From Prorocentrum cordatum (taxonomy: Eukaryota > Sar > Dinophyceae > Prorocentrales > Prorocentraceae): a DNA stretch of 64,000 bases. Below the pieces are notes generated by a model. It worked only from the letters and a program-made list of their open reading frames with translations, did not search any database and was not told the DNA's origin. A program made the translations under genes and the position numbers. This document shows, in pieces, positions 56,371 through 64,000 of the stretch (its first letter is position 1; every line of letters starts with the position of its first letter). Location of the stretch: the NCBI GenBank assembly GCA_963575745.1, contig CAUYUJ010003973.1, positions 7,501 to 71,500 on the forward strand. The letters are read 5' to 3'.

Positions 56371-56460
56371 ATGAACAACTATATATCTATATATATTCCC
56401 CAATCAGTGCTTGCCCTGAAGGGGCCCAAGCAAATCTTGAAGGACTTGGCGAAAGAGGGC
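56371..56460. other. Short spacer
   Basis: (tata)n-like at 56380-56397; otherwise unassigned. Confidence 0.35.
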
Positions 56461-57075
56461 GGCCGAGTTCGGTAGGCCGCCGAATTCCCCGGTTCCTGGT
56501 TCCAGGTTCCCGGATTCCCGGTTCCGGGTTCGGGCCCGATTTCGCTGGGCGGCCAGGTTCCCAGGTTTCCGGGTTCCTGGGTTCCTGGTCGATCTCCTTA
56601 TCGATCGGTCTCACCATCGATTTCATTACCCACCTCAATCGATCTCACGATCGATCATGATACCAGGGAGTTCCCAATCAATGGATGGTTTGAAAACAAA
56701 TAAGTTGAACCGTGGAATCGACTCTAGGATCGATAGTGGAATCGAAAAGGAGATCGATGGTGAGGACGAAGGTACGGCCGATCATGGGACAGATAGTGAT
56801 GTCGATGCAGTGGGATCGAAAGTGAGATCGATCGTGAATTCGCTCGTGCAATCTATAATGAGGTCGATTGTGAGATCGATGGTCAGATCGATTGTAAGAT
56901 TGGTAATGAAATCGATAGAACGATGGGTAATGAGATCGATGGTGAGACCAATCGATAAGGAGATCGACAAAGAACCCTGGCACTCGGAAACATTGGAATT
57001 TGGCCGCCCAGCGAAATCGGCCCCGAACCCGGAACCGGAAACCCGGGAACCCAGCGGCCTACCGAAATTGGCTAG
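56461..57075. repeat. Long foldback: two arms of about 170 bp around a GATCGAT-rich core
   Basis: ttcggtaggccgccgaattc ... ttcgctgggcggccaggttc (left) mirrors ggccgcccagcgaaatcgg ... cagcggcctaccgaaat (right). tccttatcgatcggtctcac mirrors gtgagaccaatcgataagga. The core is full of gatcgat/atcgatggtgag units. Confidence 0.8.
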
Positions 57076-57340
57076 GACCTCTGCAGTGTTAGCTAGCATT
57101 GTATGGGGAACAATGGATATGACTATCGATTTCACAAACGATAGATATAACTATAGATCGCACGTGCGATCTCACGATCGATCTGAATATCGGTATCACT
57201 GAATCGATTTCACCATCGGTCTTCTGATCGGCTTTACTACCCTCCTCACGATCGATCCCACGTTCGATTCCCCATCAATCCTACAATCGATCTAAAGATC
57301 CAGCTCGCTAATTATCAAGCCATCCATTGTGGGGTTTGCC
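57076..57340. repeat. gatcgat-rich continuation
   Basis: cgatcgatc, atcgatttcaccatcggtct and similar units; no gene. Confidence 0.6.
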
Positions 57341-57705
57341 GTGGTGCAATATATACATATACTTATATATATACATATATATAAATATGTATGTATATAT
57401 CCCGTGGTGTGATATATATATATATATATATATACGCGTGCGCGTGTGGGTGGTGCAATCGATGCGGTGAATTATTTACGGCGCTATTTATGTATGGAAT
57501 TATATATATACATATATAAACATATGTGATCCATGTTATTCGGTCTACATTGTGCGACCTATTTGATGCGGTCGGCGTTGCGCAATACATGCGTTGTTAT
57601 CTATGTGGTGTTATCTACGTGGTGCCATATATATATATATATATATATACACGGCGCAACGCACGCGCTGCGATATAAGCTGTGATACATACATAAATAT
57701 ATATA

Positions 57706-57750
<45 letters not shown>

Positions 57751-57785
57751 TACATACATACATACATACATACACATCTACATGT
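57341..57785 (+). repeat. AT, CATA and GTGCAAT-type microsatellites
   Basis: (ta)n at 57413-57435, 57628-57650 and 57710-57745, (cata)n at 57750-57772, with gtggtg(c)atctatg units between. Confidence 0.9.
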
Positions 57786-58510
57786 ACATGCATACATATT
57801 CTTACACACACTAAAACCACGCACGCTACGCGCGCGCTTAAGTCCCTGTGGCAGATGAGCCACGGGTGCCGCTGTAAGCCCCGCTGCGGCAGCAACGACG
57901 ATTTCCAGCGTTCTGGGGCCCATGAAGACGCAAAACGCGTAGTCAGAACGCGGGGCGCCACGTTCCCGAGAACCTCATAATTTCGCAGCCGCCTTTGTTT
58001 GGTTCATCGAACTGCGCTTGTTTCTCCTGCCCCGTCGTAAAACGCAATGTTTTTGCGCATCTGTTCGGTCTCCCCATGCCCGATCACGCGGACATCCAGC
58101 GGCTCATGATGTTGGGGTTGACTCGGGGCCTCGTTGCGCGCGCGTGGGAGCGCACTGTTGTTGTTTATCTTCCCTGTGCTCCAGGCTTCTCGTTCTCAGC
58201 GGTCGTTCAGCTGTCGCGTATCTGCATAGGGCGCGCGCAAGTGTCCCGGTCATCAGCGCCCTTTTCTGCAATCAGCTGTTATCGAGTCCGTCCACGGGAG
58301 TGGGGATGCTTCTTTGTGCTGAACGCCAAACCTCATGCTGGCGATAATCGCAACCGAGGAATCAGAAGGTTCGGGTTCACGGGGGATGCTCAACGATTTG
58401 CCTGGCAAGTCCCATGTATGAGGACGCATGGAGTTATGACGGGGCCTCTGGCGGTACCTTCTTGGCGCTCCAGTGAAGCCTTTCAGGAAGTGGGGGAGGG
58501 GCACGAAGCC
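57786..58510. other. Unassigned sequence
   Basis: A 172-residue + strand frame (57995-58513) starts at TTG and has ordinary composition, but there are no splice signals or family match. Kept as unassigned. Confidence 0.35.
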
Positions 58511-58514
58511 TGAG

Positions 58515-58905
58515 AAATTGTATAATATAGCCACACCCCGCTCGCTCGGGCGGGTCCGCCCTGGAAGGGTGGGAGGAGCAAGAACCACGTGAAAGCATAT
58601 GGTGCAGGGATGCCCTGCTCTCTGGCGGGGCTTTCCCTGGCGTTTTGGCGGGGCTTGCCCAGGAGGGGAGGGAGGAGCACGAAACCTGAGGAAATTATGG
58701 TATAGCCACACCCCGTGCGCTCTGACGGGGCTACCTCGGGTGGGGACTGTAGATGGTATTGCGACACCTCTCTCGCTCTGCCGGGGCCGCCCTTGAGGGG
58801 TGGGAGGGGCAGAGCACCTTGTGAAATGATAGGGTATAACGATGCCCCGCTCGCTCTGGCGGGGCCTGTCTGGCGCCCTGGCGGAGCCGTCCTCGGAGAG
58901 GAGAG
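58515..58905 (+). repeat. Tandem repeat of about 95 bp, about 4 units
   Basis: Units contain ccccgctcgctctggcgggg, gggtgggagga.cac, and gaaattatggtatagc. Confidence 0.75.
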
Positions 58906-59030
58906 AGGAGCACGAAAGCCGAGGGTGAGGGGAAGAAGAGGGGAGAGAGGAGGGAGGAATAGAGGCAAGGGAGGGGGCATGAGAGAAGGAGGGACGGCGG
59001 GCGGAGGCCAGGGCCACCTGGGCCGTCTTC
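58906..59030. repeat. GA-rich tract
   Basis: gagagaggaggga-type low complexity. Confidence 0.8.
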
Positions 59031-59900
59031 GAGCGCCCTGGGGCCTCCCGATCCCGCTCTGAGGCCCCTCTCGGGCCTGTCCTGGGATTCTCTTGGGCCG
59101 TCTGGGGCTCCTCCTGGGTAGTCTTCGGGCTCCCTGGGGCCGTCTCGGGGCTCCTTTTGGGGGCCTCCTTGGCGGCCTTTGGGGCGGTCTGCGGGGCGTC
59201 TTCGGCCGTCCTGGAGCGCTGGGAGCTCGAGAACGCGAGAAAGCGGAAAACATTGGAAAACGACGGGAAATCTAGGATCTGGGCCTCTTCGGGCTCTCTC
59301 GGGACGCCTCTCGGAGCTTTCTTGGGGCCTCTTGAAGGCCTCTTGGGCCGTGTATTTGCCGTGTTGGGCCCATCTGAGGCCCCGTTGGGGCCCTCTGGGT
59401 CGTCTTGAAGCGCCTTGGCGCCTCCCGCTCACGCTTTGTGGCTCAACTTGGGCCTGTCCTGGGGCTCTCGTGGGCCGTCTGGGGCTCCTCCTTGGCAATT
59501 TCCAAACTCCCTTGTGCCGTCTCGGGGCTCTTTTGGGGGCCTCTTCGGCGGTCTTGGGGCGGTCTTGGGGGCGTCGTCGGCCGTCTTGGAGCGTCGGAAG
59601 TCCGTAAAACATTGAAACAACAAGTGGAAATCAATAATTTGGGCCTCTTCGGGCTCTCTCGGGATGCTTCTCGGAGCTATCTTGAGGCCTCTTGGAGGCC
59701 TCTTGGGCTGTGTATTTGCAGTCTCGAAGCCATCTTGGGCCACGTCGGAATTATCTGGGCTGTCTTGGAGGGGCTCGTCGAAGTCCCTGAGGGCTTCTGG
59801 CAGCTCTCCGGGGCAGGTCTGGGAGCTCCAGGGCCGTTCCGGGGTACTCTGGGAGCGGTCTGGGAAACCCCGATCTTCCCATGCCCCCCCGATCCCCAGG
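59031..59900 (-). repeat. CAAGAGGCC-type array, inverted, with about 370-bp dimer
   Basis: cttgggccgtctggggctcc and ggcctcttgg units. The blocks 59031-59390 and 59400-59740 match in order, including the spacer (aaaacattg.aa, gaaatc.a) that is inverted relative to 15.87 kb. Confidence 0.85.
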
Positions 59901-59934
59901 CCCCGGGCGCTCGGGCTCCGTGCACGGGTATCTA

Positions 59935-60180
59935 TGTATGTATATATATATATAGAGAGAGAGGGAGATGTATAACTATAGCTATGTATATAGCAACCTA
60001 TATATATATACACATACAGATAGAGACATAGCTATACATGTAGATATAGTTATATGTATGTAGAGAGATACAGATATAGCTGTAGCTATATATAAAAGCT
60101 ATAGCTATACATATACACATATACATATGTAGAGATATAAGGTATTGATACAGATATAGGTGTATATATGTATATAGATA
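59935..60180. repeat. tatagctatacatata-type AT-rich tract
   Basis: tatagatatagctatatg units for almost 250 bp. Confidence 0.85.
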
Positions 60181-60184
60181 TGGT

Positions 60185-60530
60185 TTGTGCACCCTAGGCT
60201 GTGCAATGTGGTGCTATCTACGCATGCAATCCATGTGATGCCATATATGTGGAGCAATCTATGTGGTGCCACATTTGCGGTGCAATCTATGCGGTGCAAT
60301 CTGAACGAGGTGGCGACGGGCGGCGACGAGACGACAACGTGGCGACGACGGCGACAACATAGCCGCCACACCGGCGCAGACGACGGGCGGCGACGAGGCG
60401 CGGCGATGGCGACAACATAGCCGCCAGACCGCCACAACAGCCCGGACGACGGGCGGCGACGAGGCGGCGACGGGGCGGCAACGGCGACAACATAGCCGCC
60501 AGACCGCCACGCCAGCGCAGTCCTTTCAGA
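60185..60530 (+). repeat. GTGCAAT units then about 75-bp ggcgacaacatagccgcc repeat
   Basis: gcaatctatgtggtgcc units to 60300, then three units with gacgggcggcgacgagg, ggcgacaacatagccgcc, agaccgccac. Confidence 0.8.
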
Positions 60531-60564
60531 ACAGAAGTAAGAACCCCTAAGGTCAAGCACTGTT

Positions 60565-60985
60565 TGGAGAACCTCCGTGTCGAAGCATTCGCAAAGAAAT
60601 GCTAGCCAACGTGGACCCAAACAGTGAGTTATTGCGCCGTGGAGGTAATCTATACAAATATATGTGTGTGTGTTGCAAGCTACGTGTTGTAAGCTGTGAT
60701 ATGTAAGCTTTGCGGTGTGAGCGATGCAGTGCAAGCTATGCTGCGTAAGCTGTATAATAGTTGTATGTGCGTGAGCTACATGGTATGAGCTGTGTTGTGC
60801 AAGTTAGGTGGTGCCAGCCATATCGTGCAAGCTACGTGGTGTGAATTATCGGGCGTGAGCCGTATTGTGGAGGGCACGTTGTGCAGGCTGTGTGGGGCAA
60901 GCTGTGTCGTGCAAGCTGCGCGAGTGTGGACCACGCTGCATGAGCCGTGCGGTGCGAGCCACGCGGCGTGGGCCCCACGCTGGAA
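60565..60985 (+). repeat. Shared leader and GTGCAAGCT-type array
   Basis: atgctagccaacgtggaccc...aacagtgagttattgcg resembles 26.65-26.70 kb. It is followed by gtgcaagctatg/gtgtgagctgtg units. Confidence 0.75.
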
Positions 60986-60989
60986 ACTG

Positions 60990-61166
60990 TTCCTAGGGCT
61001 CCCAACTTCGCGCTTCGCGCTGCGCGAAGCGCGAAGCGCGAATAACTTCGCGCTCTCGCGCCGCCCTCCCAAAGGGAGAATAGGAGGACGAGGAGGAGGG
61101 GGAGAAGGAACGAGGACCGCGAAGCGCGAAGCGCGAATAACTTCGCGCCCTCGAGGGAGCCCTTGT
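60990..61166 (+). mobile_element. MITE-like element with agggctccc ends, copy 4
   Basis: agggctcccaacttcgcgc ... gagggagcccttg; the interior is nearly identical to copy 1. No clean target duplication. Confidence 0.75.
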
Positions 61167-61845
61167 GTTCGGGCGCCGCCCCCGTCGTGGTGCAGGCCAG
61201 TGTGGCGTGAGCGCACGCGGCGCCCACGGGGCGCCCACGGGCGCCGCGCGGCCGCCAGCGGGACGAGACCTCGGCAGCCCACCCCGCCCACGGGGCACGC
61301 GCGCGGGCGCGCGCGGGCGCGCGCGCGCCCGCGCGCGAGACCTCGGGGAGACCGCTCGGCGCACGGAGCGCCCCACGAGGCGCCCGCGAGCGCGCACGAG
61401 GCGCCGGCGTGGCGAAGACCCGCGGGGCCCGCCCGACGACCTGACGGAGCCAGGAGTGCAGTGGAGGCGAGTCCACAGGAAACCTTCCACGAGAAGCCCT
61501 GCCCTGAGAGAGGAGAGGACTGTGCACATACACCGATTCTGGCCAGGCCCATCCTGAGCCCAGGATCGGTGCATACGCCCTCTTACCCTGGCCAGGAAGG
61601 TATATGCACCGATCCTGGGTCAAGGATGGACGTTGTCAGGATCGGTGCATGTGCATAGTTCTCTTCGCCCGACGCTGAGACCCCAGGACGTCCATGGATT
61701 TTTGGTGTGGGAACGTCGCAGAAACCCAGGGCACCCTGGAGCCAAGCAGGGTGCTTCTTGGCAGGGGTCTCCACTGCAGAAACCCTCAAAGCACTGTTTT
61801 TGCAAGCGGACTGCACAGACACAGACTCCCGGAGTTGGAAGCGGA
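61167..61845. other. GC-rich (cgcgcg) stretch then unassigned sequence
   Basis: A gcgcgggcgcgc run at 61297-61340. ggatcggtgcat and its complement tgcaccgatcctg recur at 61500-61655. No gene recognised. Confidence 0.4.
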
Positions 61846-61847
61846 CT

Positions 61848-62026
61848 TTGGGCGTTGCTTAATGGGGGGGTCATAAATGGGGGGGTCAGAAACGGTCCCC
61901 TTTCGTGCCCCTTTCGGGCCCCTCCAGAGCCCCAGGGGGCTCGTTTAGGTACCGTTTGGGTACCTTTTCGGACCACTCTCGCCAACCCCCCATTTACGAC
62001 CCCCCCATTACGCAACGCCCAAGGAC
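61848..62026. mobile_element. Foldback (MITE-like) element with about 37-bp arms
   Basis: ttgggcgttgcttaatgggg...ataaatgggggg mirrors ccccccatttacgacccccc...acgcaacgcccaa with about 2-3 mismatches. Similar strings, tgcacagacacagact and tgcacaaacacaaact, stand on each side. Confidence 0.7.
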
Positions 62027-62340
62027 TGCACAAACACAAACTTCCGGAGCTCCGCGCGGATCTCGGTGCGGATCCCGTGGATCGGAGCTGGACCTTAAAC
62101 GGCCGCGGAAACGGCAGCGCCGTTGTTTCACCGTTTTCGAAAGAGCGCCCCTTGGAAATGGTAGCAGTATAACAACGGCGACCGGAAACGGCACAAAAAC
62201 GGCTCAAGGATTGGAGCCGGAACCAAAACCCGAAAAACAACGGCGACGGAACTGGCAAAAAACACGGCGACGGAACCGGCACAGTGACGGCAAAACGTAA
62301 CCTGTAAAAAAACGGCCCTGTCGCTTCTGGGGCCCCTTTA
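62027..62340. other. ggcgacggaac-rich sequence
   Basis: Short repeats of aacggcgacggaac type; no gene. Confidence 0.5.
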
Positions 62341-62344
62341 AGAG

Positions 62345-62465
62345 CTGGACCCCCCTCCTCCTCCTCCTCCTCCTCCTCCTCCTCCTCCTCCTCCTGATCC
62401 TCCTCCTCCTCCTCCTGATCCATCGTCATCATCAGCAGCATCAACCTCATCTTCAGCAGCATCCG

Positions 62466-62530
<65 letters not shown>

Positions 62531-62884
62531 GCAGCATCAGCATCAGCATCAGCATCATCATCATCATCATCATCAACATCAGCATCACCATCAGGATCAG
62601 CATCGTCATCAGCATCGTCATCAGCATCAGCATCACCATCATCAACATCATCATCCTGCTCCTCCGTCCGCCGCCTCCGCATACTCATCCTCCTCATCAT
62701 CAGCATCATCAGCAAAATCAGCATCAGCATCATCATAACCAGCATCAGTATCGTCATCATCAGCAGCATCATCAGCATGTCAGCATCCTCATCAGAATAT
62801 CAGCATCACCATCAGCAGCAGCAGCATCACAATCATCATCAGCAGCCGCATCATCAGCATCAGCAACCTCAGCAGCAGCATCAG

Positions 62885-62920
<36 letters not shown>

Positions 62921-63058
62921 AATCATCATCATCCTCATCATCAGCAGAATAATCATCATCAACATCATCATCAGCATCATCACCAGCATCATCATCATCA
63001 TCAGCATCAGCATCATCATCATCATCAACATCATCATCATCATCATCATCAGCATCAG

Positions 63059-63135
<77 letters not shown>

Positions 63136-63292
63136 GCCTCATCCTCTTCCCTCCCTCCCTCCCTCCCTGTTTCCCTCCCTCCCTCCTCCCCCCATCCTCC
63201 CTCCTCCTCCTCCTCCTCCTCCTCCTCCTCCCTCCTCCCTTCTCCTCCTCCTCCTCCTCCTCCTCCTCCTCCTCCTCCTCCTCCTCATCAAG
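62345..63292 (+). repeat. Long (CTC)n / (CAT)n trinucleotide block
   Basis: (ctc)n at 62350-62420, cat/cag triplets at 62420-63140, (ctccct)n at 63140-63290. Poly-His and poly-Met frames are artefacts. Confidence 0.97.
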
Positions 63293-63299
63293 CACAAGC

Positions 63300-64000
63300 G
63301 GCGCGCGTGCCCCCCATAGCCCTTTTTAGCGCATGGTCGGCCCTCGCCCCCGCCCTCGTCGCGTCATCGTCGCGTGCTTGTGGACTCCTCAACGGCGCCG
63401 TGGACACACTCCTCGGTTCTATTTGGGGTTTGCTAAGGACGAGGAAAGCTAGGCTCGGCAATTTTGTTGTTGAAGGTGTCGACCGTGGAGCACTCTCCGA
63501 AGACAGATCGGGTCGGGTTCACGTTGTTCGGGCTCCTCTCCGTGCTTAACTGGTTCCTGCACCTGTTGTGTCGGGTCCTGTGCTTCTACGCCGCGGTCCG
63601 CCCTGGGGTGGGCACGGTGCCGAATGGCCCTTCTCCGTGCCCACCTCAGGCGTACTACCTTTTTGGGGCCTTCACATATTTTCATTTGTATTCTATTTTG
63701 TGGCAATCAATTTGTATTGTTTGGTCACTTCGCTCTCATGTTCGCACTGTGTATTTCTATTGTTCATTTCACTTTCGCTCAGTGTGGCAATTGTGGAGGT
63801 CATAGCGGAAGCGCCGGATTTCAGATTCCCTGCGCGGCCTGACGCGGGCGGCTGTTGTGAAGCTACTTGACGCCTTTGGTGGGTGGATTGTGGCTCGGCA
63901 GTAAGGTTCGGGTGGATCCTGTCTAACCGTTCGCCCAGCCGCTGGTTTCCAGCGGTGCCAGGAGATTTTACTCGTATACTCGGGTCGGCTTCCGTTCTTC
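63300..64000. other. Unassigned, non-repetitive sequence at window end
   Basis: Hydrophobic-looking + frames (for example 63500-63620) and a charged minus frame (63449-63706) overlap. Neither has an evident start or splice signals. It may hold part of a gene continuing past the window. Confidence 0.35.

Noticed and set aside
57995-58513. 172-residue + strand protein
   Set aside because: No ATG, no splice or family evidence; composition alone is not enough.
62777-63319. Histidine-rich protein of 180 residues
   Set aside because: A direct translation of the (CAT)n microsatellite.

Overview
This window looks like nuclear DNA of a large-genome dinoflagellate. The only confidently readable gene is a ciliary/basal-body protein split into exons separated by huge repeat-filled introns. 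Coding-like stretches are GC-rich at third positions. There are no prokaryotic operons, and more than 85% of the window is satellite, minisatellite, microsatellite and interspersed repeat. The species assignment is inference; I saw no spliced leader, rRNA or tRNA.

Genes. Three minus-strand exons (55966-54462, 53996-53469 and 32173-31257) join in frame into at least 982 codons. They encode a C2 domain, a transglutaminase-like (TGL) fold and a C-terminal domain of the CEP76/CC2D2A family. The 5' end is missing: the first visible exon opens at a splice acceptor. The last intron is about 21.3 kb and holds most of the repeats between 32 and 53 kb. Elsewhere there are only isolated exon-like pieces with no recognisable product: 4186-4340 (+), 6084-6393 (-), 19185-19318 (-, signal-peptide-like), 28323-28511 (-) and 49867-50101 (+).

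Repeats. (1) An interspersed family bounded by AAC tracts has a conserved head (TAAGACTGTTCGC) and a conserved tail (TTCTTTAGAA...TTCAAC), with a variable core that often contains a private tandem array. About 19 copies or pieces are present, most in + orientation. (2) A second family of about 750-830 bp has five copies, two of them carrying large insertions. It ends in the same AAC-linked tail. (3) A satellite superfamily with units of 89-102 bp occurs at 0.7-0.9, 1.8-4.1, 28.6-29.9 and 48.7-51.1 kb. Its arrays share a conserved downstream flank, which suggests a common origin. (4) A family with units of about 245 bp occurs at 44.3-45.8 kb, and inverted at 24.3-25.3 kb. (5) CAAGAGGCC-type short-period arrays occur at 15.6, 18.3, 30.5 and 59 kb. 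(6) Several foldback or MITE-like elements are present, one with an 8-bp target duplication.

Layout. 0-5 kb: repeats and the 102-bp satellite. 5-7 kb: an exon-like piece and foldbacks. 7-8 kb: 73-bp satellite. 8-19 kb: AAC-linked repeats and GC-rich tandem DNA. 19-22.5 kb: mixed, partly unique. 22.5-25.8 kb: an inverted repeat block. 26-31 kb: small repeats, MITEs and satellite. 31-56 kb: the ciliary gene and its intron repeats. 56-64 kb: microsatellites, foldbacks and unassigned sequence.
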